The position numbers and the translations under genes are program-made. The notes below the pieces were generated by a model. The model was given only the letters and a program-made list of their open reading frames with translations. It was not told where the DNA came from and searched no databases. From Sphingomonas sp. FARSPH (GTDB lineage Bacteria > Pseudomonadota > Alphaproteobacteria > Sphingomonadales > Sphingomonadaceae), in assembly GCF_003355005.1 (NCBI RefSeq), contig NZ_CP029985.1, forward strand, positions 1,479,001-1,543,000: a stretch of DNA of 64,000 nt, written 5' to 3'. Every line of letters begins with the position of its first letter. Positions within the stretch are counted from its first letter, which is position 1. This document shows, in pieces, positions 16,564-25,670 of the stretch.

Positions 16564-17967
16564 ATGACGCGCACCATCACCGGCCTCGCCACCGCGGCGA
16601 TCGCTCTTGCCACGGCCACCGCCGCACCCGCGCAGACGCGCCCCGACCAGCGGGCTTTCTTCGATCTCTACAAACAGCTCGTCGAAACCAACACCGTCGT
16701 CGGCGTCGGCAGCTGTACGCAGGCGGCGACGCAGATCGCGACCCGGCTGAAGGCGGCCGGCTATGCCGACGGCGACGTCACGCTCTTCTCGACGCCCGAT
16801 CACCCGCAGGACGGTGGCCTCGTCGCCATCCTCAAGGGGTCGGATCCCGCCGCCAAACCGATGCTGCTGCTCGGCCATATCGACGTCGTCGCGGCGAAGC
16901 GCGAGGATTGGGTACGCGATCCGTTCAAGCTGATCGAGGAAGGCGGCTATTATTACGGCCGCGGCACGGTCGACGACAAGGCGATGAGCGCGGTCTGGGC
17001 GGACACGATGATCCGCCTGAAACAGGCCGGCAAGCCGCCGCGCCGCACGATCAAGCTCGCGCTGACCTGCGGCGAGGAGACGACGTTCGCGTTCAACGGC
17101 GCGGAATGGCTGGCGAAGAACAAACCCGACCTGATCGCGGCGGAATTCGCGCTCAACGAGGGCGGCGGCGGCCGCCTGACCGCGGATGGCAAGCGCGAGG
17201 TGCTGGCGATCCAGGTCGGCGAAAAGGCCGCGCAGAACTACACCTTCCTCGCCACCAACCCCGGCGGCCACAGTTCGCAGCCGGTGCCCGACAATGCGAT
17301 CTACGAACTCGCCGATGCGGTGAAGGCGGTGCAGGGCTATGAATTCCCGATCCGCTTCACCGACACGACGCGCGCCTTCTTCACCGCCGCGGCGAAACAG
17401 GCGGGCGGCGACATGGGGCAGGCGATCACCCGCCTGCTCGCCAACCCGAACGACACCGCGGCGGACGCGATCGTCAGCCGCGACAAGACGTTCCATTCGA
17501 CGCTGCGCACCACCTGCGTCGCGACGCTGCTCAATGCCGGCCATGCCGAAAACGCGCTGCCGCAGCGCGCCACCGCCAACATCAACTGCCGCATCTTCCC
17601 AGGCGAAACCGTCGACGGAACGCTCGCGCAGCTGCAGAAACTGGCAGGCGCGAAGGTGAAGGTCACCGCCAACCAGCCCGTCCGTCCCACCGCGATTCCG
17701 CCGACGCTCGATCCAAAGATCGTGGGCCCCGCGACCCGCCTCGCGGCGAAATATTTCCCCGGCACGCCGGTCGTGCCGCTGATGTCGACCGGCGCGACCG
17801 ACGGCATCTTCCTCGAGGCGATCGGCATCCCCGTCTATGGCGTGCCCGGCATGTTCATCGAAAAGGACGGCGGCGGCATCCACGGCCTCAACGAGCGGAT
17901 CGGCGTCACGTCGCTCTACGAGGGCCGCGACTATCTCTACGACCTGGTCAAGACCTACGCGGGGTAA
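16564..17967 (+). CDS. M20 family metallopeptidase, exported
   Basis: A 467-residue zinc exopeptidase with a signal peptide (residues 1-23, ending APAQ). Metal-site motifs of the M20/M28 fold are in order: LLLGHIDVV about residue 101, GRGTVDDKAM about 137, CGEETTF about 177, and the C-terminal GGIHGLNER. The dimerisation domain contains NPGGHSSQPVPDNAIY. Such enzymes cleave dipeptides or N-acyl amino acids; the exact substrate is not evident. It is most likely periplasmic. The gene stands alone between two type A palindromes. Start ATG 16564 is preceded by GAGAAGGGG. Confidence 0.88.
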   Translation: MTRTITGLATAAIALATATAAPAQTRPDQRAFFDLYKQLVETNTVVGVGSCTQAATQIATRLKAAGYADGDVTLFSTPDHPQDGGLVAILKGSDPAAKPMLLLGHIDVVAAKREDWVRDPFKLIEEGGYYYGRGTVDDKAMSAVWADTMIRLKQAGKPPRRTIKLALTCGEETTFAFNGAEWLAKNKPDLIAAEFALNEGGGGRLTADGKREVLAIQVGEKAAQNYTFLATNPGGHSSQPVPDNAIYELADAVKAVQGYEFPIRFTDTTRAFFTAAAKQAGGDMGQAITRLLANPNDTAADAIVSRDKTFHSTLRTTCVATLLNAGHAENALPQRATANINCRIFPGETVDGTLAQLQKLAGAKVKVTANQPVRPTAIPPTLDPKIVGPATRLAAKYFPGTPVVPLMSTGATDGIFLEAIGIPVYGVPGMFIEKDGGGIHGLNERIGVTSLYEGRDYLYDLVKTYAG

Positions 17968-17995
17968 GGGGCGATCGTCCTCGCGCCCTTACCTG

Positions 17996-18079
17996 GTCAC
18001 CCCGGCCGCAGAGCCGGGGTCCCACTTCTTCTCGGACGCTGAATTGAAAGCGGGACCCCGGGTCAGGCCCGGGGTGACG
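17996..18079. repeat. Palindromic intergenic repeat, type A, copy 2
   Basis: About 84 bp, starting GTCACCCCGGCC and ending GCCCGGGGTGACG, with inner arms related to those of copy 1 at 16394-16477. It lies between the convergent M20 peptidase and kup genes, where it can serve as a two-way terminator. Confidence 0.75.
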
Positions 18080-18126
18080 CGCTAGAATGGTAGCCGAGGT
18101 TCGATAGTCACGGGCCCGCCCGGGTC

Positions 18127-20085
18127 CTACACCGTCACTTGCTCGCCCAGTTCCAGCACCTTGCCCGGCGGGATGCGCAGGAATTCGGTCGGGTCGCTCG
18201 CGTTCCTCTGCAGGAACATGAACACGCGGTCCTGCCACAAGGGCATGCCCTGATCCGCTTCGGGCTTCAGCGTGTTGCGGCCGATGAAGAAGCTGGTCTT
18301 CATCGCGTCCAGCCCCTGCACCTCGGTGCGCGCGCCGACGCCCAGGTCCGTGGGCACGTCTGGGCTTTCCATGAAGCCATAGGTCAGCACGACGACCTCG
18401 AAATTGTCGTCCAGCCGCTCCACCTTCGCGCGCCGCTCGGGCGGCACCACCGGCCGGTCCGCGGTGCGGATGCTGACAATCAGGTTGCGCGCGTGCAGCA
18501 CCTTGTTGTGCTTGAGGTTGTGGAGCAGCGCGCCCGGCGCCGCGTCCGGATTGCCGGTCAGGAACACTGCGGTCCCCGGCACGCGTTCGGGCGGCCGTTT
18601 CGCCAGCGCGGCGGCAAGGTCGGCGAGCGGAATGCTCTGCCGCGCCTCGAACGCGCGCACGATGCCCTTGCCGCGGACCCAGGTATAGATGAGGAAGCCG
18701 ATGCCGCCCGCGATCACCAGCGGCACCCAGCCGCCCTCGATCACGCGCAGGATGTTGGCGCCGAAAAAGATCGTGTCGAGCAGCAGGAACGGCAGGATCG
18801 CGGCGAGCGCCAGCGGCCGCCGCCATCCCCAGACGTGCCGCGCGACGAGGTAGCCGAGCAAGGTCGTCACCACCATCGTGCCCGTCACCGCGATGCCATA
18901 AGCGGCGGCCATCGCCGACGACGTCTTGAACTGGACGATCAGCACCAGCACGCCTGCGAGCAGCATCCAGTTGATCGCGGGCAGATAGATTTGCCCTGCG
19001 AAATCCGCCGACGTCTGGCGCAGCCGCATGCGCGGCAACAGGCCCAGCTGGACCGCCTGCTGCGTCAGCGAGAAGGCGCCGGTGATCACCGCCTGGCTGG
19101 CGATGACGGTGGCGAGCCCGGCGAGGATGACGAGCGGCCCGCGCACGCTTTCGGGCGCCATCAGATAGAACCAGTCCTGGTTGGCGAAGGGCGCGCCCGA
19201 TGCCTGGGCCGCCTCCAGCTTCGACAGCGCGAACGCCCCCTGGCCCAGGTAATTGAGCATCAGCGCGGGGAAGACGAGGAACAGCCAGGCGAGCCGGATC
19301 GGCCGCTTGCCGAAATGCCCCATGTCCGCGGTCAGCGCCTCCGCACCCGTCACGGTCAGGAACACCGCGCCCAGCACGAACAATCCGATCGTGCCGTGCG
19401 TCGCGAGAAAATGGATGCCGTAGCTCGGGAAGAGTACGCGAAAGATCGAAAGCTCGTCGGCGATATGCCAGATGCCAAGGCCCCCGATGACGAGGAACCA
19501 GACGACGCAGATCGGGCCGAACAATTTGGCGACGATCGCGGTGCCGCGCGACTGGATGAAAAATAGCGCGATCAGGATGACGATCGTCAGCGCGCGGATC
19601 GTGCCCTCGTCGAATGTCTTCGCGGCGCTCGGGATCGTGCGCAGCCCCTCCATCGCCGACAGGACGGACAGCGACGGCGTGATGATCGCATCGCCATAGA
19701 ATAAGGACGCGCCGACCGCGCCCAGCACGATCGCAATGCGCGAGCGTACGCCGATCGCGCGCCGCGCCAGCGCCGCGAGCGCGAGCACGCCGCCCTCGCC
19801 GTGGTTGTCGGCGCGCATCAGGAACAGCACGTATTTGATCGTGACGATCAGCGTCAGCGTCCACAGCGCGAGACTGAGCACGCCAAGGATTTCGCTCGGA
19901 TCGATACCGTCCGCGGCGGTCTGGCCCAGCGCCTCGCGGAACGCGTAGAGCGGGCTGGTGCCGATGTCGCCGAACACGACGCCGATCGCACCCAGCATCA
20001 ATCCGGCGAGCGCGGGATGCGTCTGCGGTGTGGCGGCCTCGGAAATCGAATGATGAGCGGTCGACGGACCGGCAATCGTGGACAT
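18127..20085 (-). CDS. kup: Potassium transporter Kup
   Basis: A 652-residue KUP/HAK/KT family potassium-proton symporter of the inner membrane. The first half to two-thirds carries about 12 hydrophobic segments. The family signature is near the N-terminus (GVVFGDIGTSPLYAFREAL, about residues 35-53) and GDAIITPSLSVLSAMEGL follows about 112-129. The C-terminal third is soluble. Length fits the family (about 620-650). ATG 20085 is the only start that keeps a short N-terminal tail. It is divergent from pdeM with 139 bp between. Confidence 0.95.
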   Translation of the reverse strand: MSTIAGPSTAHHSISEAATPQTHPALAGLMLGAIGVVFGDIGTSPLYAFREALGQTAADGIDPSEILGVLSLALWTLTLIVTIKYVLFLMRADNHGEGGVLALAALARRAIGVRSRIAIVLGAVGASLFYGDAIITPSLSVLSAMEGLRTIPSAAKTFDEGTIRALTIVILIALFFIQSRGTAIVAKLFGPICVVWFLVIGGLGIWHIADELSIFRVLFPSYGIHFLATHGTIGLFVLGAVFLTVTGAEALTADMGHFGKRPIRLAWLFLVFPALMLNYLGQGAFALSKLEAAQASGAPFANQDWFYLMAPESVRGPLVILAGLATVIASQAVITGAFSLTQQAVQLGLLPRMRLRQTSADFAGQIYLPAINWMLLAGVLVLIVQFKTSSAMAAAYGIAVTGTMVVTTLLGYLVARHVWGWRRPLALAAILPFLLLDTIFFGANILRVIEGGWVPLVIAGGIGFLIYTWVRGKGIVRAFEARQSIPLADLAAALAKRPPERVPGTAVFLTGNPDAAPGALLHNLKHNKVLHARNLIVSIRTADRPVVPPERRAKVERLDDNFEVVVLTYGFMESPDVPTDLGVGARTEVQGLDAMKTSFFIGRNTLKPEADQGMPLWQDRVFMFLQRNASDPTEFLRIPPGKVLELGEQVTV

Positions 20086-20224
20086 GGCGCGCGACTTACC
20101 CCTGTAAAGAGCGCCCCTTGCGAAGGACGGCGCGCTTTACGCCTAATCCATGACAAGGCAAGCCCTATCGCATCACCGCCCGCAACCGCTTGATTTGTCG
20201 GCGTCATGGCGGCAAGGCGCGGGG

Positions 20225-20887
20225 ATGGTTCCCTTTTCGTTCGGTGGCCACGATCTTGCCGCGCTCGGCGACGGCGCCTTGTGGTGGCCCGCGCGCCGCG
20301 CGCTGCTCGTCGCCGACCTGCATTTCGAAAAGGCGAGCTGGTTCGCGATGCGCGGCCAGATGCTGCCGCCCTATGATTCGCTCGCGACCCTCACCGAGCT
20401 TTCCCGGCTGGTCGCGGCGACCGGCGCGGCCGAACTCTGGTGCCTGGGCGACAGCTTCCACGATTCCGCCGGCTGCGAACGCCTGCCCGCCTCGGCGCAG
20501 GCGCTGCTGCGCGATCTGACCGCGCGCCTGCGCTGGACGTGGATCACCGGCAACCACGATTCCCTGCTCGTCGATCGCTGCGGCGGCGACGTCGTCGCGG
20601 AGGCCGCGGTCGACGGCCTGATCCTGCGCCACGAGGCCGCGCCCGACGAGCCGCGCCCCGAGCTGTCGGGCCATTTCCACCCGAAATTGCGCCTGCGCCT
20701 GCGCGGGCGTCAGGTCGCGCGCCGCTGCTTCGTCGCGACGGCGCGCAAGATCGTGCTGCCCGCCTTCGGGGCGCTCACCGGCGGCCTCGACGTCGATCAC
20801 CCCGCGCTCACCGCCGCGATCGGCCGCGGCGCGGAGGCGCTGGTGCCGGTCGACAACCGCCTGCTCCGCTTCCCGATCGCGGCCTAG
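20225..20887 (+). CDS. pdeM: Ligase-associated DNA damage response endonuclease PdeM
   Basis: A 220-residue calcineurin-type metallophosphoesterase. Metal-binding motifs are intact: VADLHFEK (about residues 29-36), GDSFHD (about 77-82), GNHD (about 110-113) and GHFHPK (about 154-159). This group is found with a DNA ligase, an Lhr-type helicase and an MBL exonuclease in a DNA repair set. The helicase and exonuclease are here too, but 34-37 kb away at 54799-58285; no ligase is in the window. ATG 20225 is chosen over 20150 because the upstream extension does not resemble the family. Confidence 0.88.
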   Translation: MVPFSFGGHDLAALGDGALWWPARRALLVADLHFEKASWFAMRGQMLPPYDSLATLTELSRLVAATGAAELWCLGDSFHDSAGCERLPASAQALLRDLTARLRWTWITGNHDSLLVDRCGGDVVAEAAVDGLILRHEAAPDEPRPELSGHFHPKLRLRLRGRQVARRCFVATARKIVLPAFGALTGGLDVDHPALTAAIGRGAEALVPVDNRLLRFPIAA

Positions 20888-20960
20888 GGGTTTGATCCTC
20901 GGACGTGACGCATGGATCATGCGGCCGCGGTTCCGACCGCCCGCAGCGGCAGCGCGATCG

Positions 20961-22349
20961 TCATCGGATCATCCCGACGCCGTAAAGCACAAGACCCGCG
21001 GCCGACGTCGTCAGCAAGGTCGTGATGACTCCCGCCCGCAGCAGGAAGATCGCGCAGCCCGCGCCGAGCGACAGGATGAACGCCGCCGGATCGATGCTGG
21101 TCACCACCGGCGCATCGAAACGCAGCGGCCCCGCCGATACCCGCATCGTGACGCGGAACAGCGTGTGCAGGGCGAACCACACCGCCAGATTGAGGACGAC
21201 GCCCACCACCGCCGCGGTGATGGCGGACAGCGCGCCCGCGACCGCGGCGTTGCCGCGAAGCCGTTCGATGAACGGCGCGCCGAGGAATATCCACAGGAAA
21301 CACGGCACGAACGTCACCCAGGTCGCGAGCAGGCCGCCCAGCGTGCCGGCCACCAGCGGCGACAGCCCGCCGGCATCGCGATAGGCGCCGAGGAACCCGA
21401 CGAATTGCAGGACCATGATCAGCGGCCCGGGCGTCGTTTCCGCCATGCCCAGGCCGTCCAGCATCTCCTTCGGTCCCAGCCAGCCGTAATGGCCCACCGC
21501 CTGCTGCGCGACATAGGCAAGGACGGCATAGGCGCCCCCGAACGTCACCATCGCCATCGTCGAGAAGAAAGTGGCGATGCGGCTGAACACATCCTCCGGG
21601 CCGCGCACGATCAGCAACGCGGCCACCGGCACCAGCCAGAGCGCGAGCCAGACCAGCGCGGTGCGGATCGTCTCCCGCCAGGTCGGCCGCGCATGCGCGG
21701 GCAATGCTTCGCCGAGCAGCGTGTCCGCGTCGGCGACGATCCTGCCTTGGGACGCGCCATGGCCCCCGCCCCGGAAGGCCGTGCCGCCGCGCCGGGTGGA
21801 CCACCATCCGATGACGCCCGCGCCCAGCACGATCAGCGGAAAGGGTGCCCCCAGGAAGAAGATCAGGACGAAGGCCACAATGGCCAGCGACCGTGCCGGC
21901 ACGGTCGTGAGCGCCCGGCCCCCGATCCGCACCACCGCCTGCAGCACGACGGCCAGCACCGCGCATTTCAGGCCGAAGAACAGCGCCGCGACGATACCGA
22001 CCCGGCCGTAGAGGACGTAGACCCAGCTCAGCGCCATGATCGCCGCCGCGCCAGGCAGGATGAACAGCACGCCGGCGACGATGCCGCCCTTCGTGCGGTG
22101 CATCAGCCAGCCGATATAGGTGGCGAGCTGCTGCGCCTCCGGGCCGGGCAGCAGCATGCAATAGTTGAGCGCGTGGAGGAACCGCTGCTCGCCGATCCAG
22201 CGTTTCTCCTCGACCAGGATGCGGTGCATCACCGCAATCTGCCCGGCGGGACCGCCGAACGAGAGCATCGCGATGCGCAGCCACACCCAGAAGGCCTGAC
22301 GCAGCGTGACCGGCGCCGGGCGCGTCGGCGTCGCCGCGTCCGCCGTCAT
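20961..22349 (-). CDS. chrA: Chromate efflux transporter ChrA
   Basis: A 462-residue inner-membrane transporter of the CHR family that expels chromate. It is the long type, with two homologous halves: SFGGPAGQIAVMHRILV near residue 31 and TFGGAYAVLAYVAQQAV near 275. Both halves carry the PGP motif (LLPGPEAQQ and TTPGPLIMV). About ten hydrophobic segments are visible. The start ATG 22349 overlaps the stop of chrB (ATGA at 22346-22349), so the pair is a translationally coupled operon. Chromate resistance is the known role of the family; sulfate release has been proposed for some members. Confidence 0.93.
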   Translation of the reverse strand: MTADAATPTRPAPVTLRQAFWVWLRIAMLSFGGPAGQIAVMHRILVEEKRWIGEQRFLHALNYCMLLPGPEAQQLATYIGWLMHRTKGGIVAGVLFILPGAAAIMALSWVYVLYGRVGIVAALFFGLKCAVLAVVLQAVVRIGGRALTTVPARSLAIVAFVLIFFLGAPFPLIVLGAGVIGWWSTRRGGTAFRGGGHGASQGRIVADADTLLGEALPAHARPTWRETIRTALVWLALWLVPVAALLIVRGPEDVFSRIATFFSTMAMVTFGGAYAVLAYVAQQAVGHYGWLGPKEMLDGLGMAETTPGPLIMVLQFVGFLGAYRDAGGLSPLVAGTLGGLLATWVTFVPCFLWIFLGAPFIERLRGNAAVAGALSAITAAVVGVVLNLAVWFALHTLFRVTMRVSAGPLRFDAPVVTSIDPAAFILSLGAGCAIFLLRAGVITTLLTTSAAGLVLYGVGMIR

Positions 22350-23179
22350 GACGGCACCTTGCCGCGCGCCGGCCGATGCGACGACCAGTCGTGCTTCTCG
22401 CCCTGCGCATCGCGGCACCAGCGATACAGCGCGTCATACACGGCCATGCCGGCGTCGAGCTGGGCGTGATCGTCGCTGTGGATCCGCGACAGGCCGAGGG
22501 ATATGGCGAGCAGTCCGGCCGTTTCCGGCGCCAGGTCCAGCCGATCGGTATCGGCGCCTCGCACGATCGCGGCCAATCGGACGAGCGGTGCGTAGGCGCC
22601 CAGGCCGAAGGCGTCGACCATCACATCGAAGGTGCAGCGCTCGCCGCGATGGGTCCAGAACACAGTCTCGTCCGCGACGTCGAAGGGTTCGGCCCGCTGC
22701 TCCGCCGCGACGGACAGCACCTCGCCGGGCGCGACGAACAGAAAGCGCGCCTGCGGATCGACGAACCGCCGGATCAACCAGGGGCAGGCGATCCGGTCCA
22801 CCTTGGGCCGGGCGCGCGTCACCCACCGTGTCCGGCCGTCCTCGTGCCGCGGCGGCAGATGCGTCAGCGATACGGTGGGCAACCCGCTCGCCGTCCATGC
22901 GGCAAACCCCCCGTCCAGCACGTCGGCCGCCACGCCCTCGCTGCGCAGGACCGCCGCCGCGCCGGTCGCAGGCCCGCTGCCGCCGCCATCGACGATGACG
23001 GCCGGCGACCCGGCGTCCCAGGCGTCATAGCCCCAAAGCGTCGGATCGGGGTGGCGCGGAAAGACCGATCCCGGAATCGATTCTGCCGGGGCGCTGCGCA
23101 GGTCGACGATCCGCGGCGCGCCTGCCGATGCGACCAGGCGGGCGAGCTTGTCCGGTGTGATGGTATTTGGCGCAGGCAT
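22346..23179 (-). CDS. chrB: Chromate resistance protein ChrB with rhodanese-like domain
   Basis: A 277-residue protein with two parts. Residues 1-110 resemble a rhodanese domain (KLARLVASAGAPRIVDLRS, and DVLDGGFAAWTASGLP), but the active-site loop where the catalytic Cys should be reads VDGGGSGPATG, so sulfurtransferase activity is unlikely. Residues about 115-270 form the ChrB domain (RWVTRARPKVDRIACPWLIRR, FWTHRGERCTFD, YDALYRWC). In other bacteria ChrB senses chromate and regulates chrA. It leads the chrB-chrA operon. The upstream region 23180-23366 contains an 11-bp palindrome ggttgtcaacc at 23279-23289. Confidence 0.88.
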   Translation of the reverse strand: MPAPNTITPDKLARLVASAGAPRIVDLRSAPAESIPGSVFPRHPDPTLWGYDAWDAGSPAVIVDGGGSGPATGAAAVLRSEGVAADVLDGGFAAWTASGLPTVSLTHLPPRHEDGRTRWVTRARPKVDRIACPWLIRRFVDPQARFLFVAPGEVLSVAAEQRAEPFDVADETVFWTHRGERCTFDVMVDAFGLGAYAPLVRLAAIVRGADTDRLDLAPETAGLLAISLGLSRIHSDDHAQLDAGMAVYDALYRWCRDAQGEKHDWSSHRPARGKVPS

Positions 23180-23366
23180 GATGCGTCCCTTGCATAATCG
23201 TGCTGGACGCGATGCTCTGGCTGACGCCTCGTGGGGAGATCGCTATCCCCATGCCACTAGTCAGCCATGACGACGGGCGGTTGTCAACCGAACACAAATC
23301 CGTGTCGGGGCGCCATTACCGTTCTCGATGTACGATCCCGCGCTCAGGCGGAGACGGAACGGCGCC

Positions 23367-24020
23367 TTACCGCGCCAGCGCCGGGAACCCCGCCTTGAAC
23401 GCCGCGACCTTGGGCTTGTCCCACGCGACGATATAGGGGTGCGTCGGGTTCCGGTCGAAGAAGTTCTGGTGATAGGCTTCGGCCGGGTAGAAGCCGCCCT
23501 GCTCGATCCGCGTCACGATCGGCTTGCCGAAGCTCTTCGCCTGGCCGAGCTGCGCGATATAGGCGCGCGCCACTTTCGCCTGTTCGCCATCCTGCGGGAA
23601 GATCGCGGAACGATAGCTCGGGCCGCTGTCCGGTCCCTGCCGGTTGAGCTGCGTCGGATCGTGCGCGATCGAGAAATAGACGCGCAGCAATGTGGCATAG
23701 CTCACCTGCCGCGGGTCGAAGACGATCTTCACCGCTTCGGCATGGCGCGTCGTCTCGGTCGATACCTGCGGATAGGTGGCGGTGCCCGCCGTACCGCCGG
23801 CATAGCCCGCGGTGACGCTCTTCACGCCCTTCACCCGCTCGAACACCGCCTCCATGCCCCAGAAGCATCCGCCCGCCAGCACAGCGGTCTGCGTGCCCGG
23901 CGTCGCGGGCACGTCGATCCGCGCGGCGGGGATGGGGACCGCGCGCTCCGCATGCGCGAAGCCCGACGAGGCGAGGAGCAGGCCGCCCGCGGCGGCGATG
24001 GGCAGGAGCGTCTTCAGCAT
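23367..24020 (-). CDS. msrA: Peptide-methionine (S)-S-oxide reductase MsrA, exported
   Basis: A 217-residue enzyme that reduces methionine-S-sulfoxide in proteins. The catalytic GGCFWGMEAVFERVKGV is near residue 50, and the family blocks GYAGG, YPQVSTETTRHAEAV and SYRSAIF follow. The N-terminus is a signal peptide (MLKTLLPIAAAGGLLLASSG, cleavage after AHA), so it should act in the periplasm or outer envelope, unlike cytoplasmic MsrA. Only one conserved Cys follows the signal region, so recycling may not use internal resolving cysteines. A small membrane protein gene lies 55 bp upstream in the same direction. Confidence 0.94.
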   Translation of the reverse strand: MLKTLLPIAAAGGLLLASSGFAHAERAVPIPAARIDVPATPGTQTAVLAGGCFWGMEAVFERVKGVKSVTAGYAGGTAGTATYPQVSTETTRHAEAVKIVFDPRQVSYATLLRVYFSIAHDPTQLNRQGPDSGPSYRSAIFPQDGEQAKVARAYIAQLGQAKSFGKPIVTRIEQGGFYPAEAYHQNFFDRNPTHPYIVAWDKPKVAAFKAGFPALAR

Positions 24021-24075
24021 GACGCCGATTTGGGCGCGCGCAGCCGAATTACCAGAGGCACGCCCATAGGGTGCG

Positions 24076-24252
24076 TTATCGCGCGGTTTGCGCGGGGGCC
24101 GGCGCCGACAGCACGGCCGCGTCGTGATGCTCGGCGCTCGCCGGCTGCAGCGCGACGACGCCGACCGCGCCGATCGCGAAGCCGCCGACGAACCGCCAGA
24201 AGAAATCGGACTTCATCAGGTGCCGGGCCGTGTTGGTCGCCGTCTTGGTCAT
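24076..24252 (-). CDS. Small single-pass membrane protein, 58 residues
   Basis: ATG 24252 to TAA 24078-24076, with GGAAGGAACGAAGG just upstream as a ribosome binding site. The product starts MTKTATNTARHLMKSDFFWR, has one hydrophobic stretch (FVGGFAIGAVGVVALQP, about residues 21-37), and ends in an Ala/Pro-rich tail (PAPAQTAR). The basic residues before the helix place the N-terminus inside the cell. The family is not recognised. It is read in the direction of msrA and ends 55 bp before it, so it may share a transcript with that periplasmic repair enzyme. Confidence 0.6.
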   Translation of the reverse strand: MTKTATNTARHLMKSDFFWRFVGGFAIGAVGVVALQPASAEHHDAAVLSAPAPAQTAR

Positions 24253-24363
24253 GATCGTTGCCTTCGTTCCTTCCCGGCGAAAGCGACATGGTCGCTGACC
24301 CGGTTTTCGCCATGCGACATGGGCGCACGACGCGTTGATCTCAATCGCGTTTATGGAAACACA

Positions 24364-24397
24364 GCGATGAACGAAGCGTGGGCGCTCCGTTCATCGC
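24364..24397 (-). terminator. Hairpin downstream of the aspartate aminotransferase gene
   Basis: gcgatgaacg (24364-24373) pairs perfectly with cgttcatcgc (24388-24397), with AGCG/CGCT extending the stem inside. It lies 34 bp after the minus-strand stop at 24432. On the minus strand only scattered T residues follow, so it is a probable but not ideal intrinsic terminator. Confidence 0.6.
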
Positions 24398-24431
24398 AGG
24401 TCGATATAGGTTAACCGGGTCGGCGGATGCG

Positions 24432-25670
<1,239 letters not shown>

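Noticed and set aside
23279..23289. The palindrome ggttgtcaacc as a chromate operator
   Set aside because: Only one short palindrome, 100 bp from chrB, without a second copy; too little to name it as a site.
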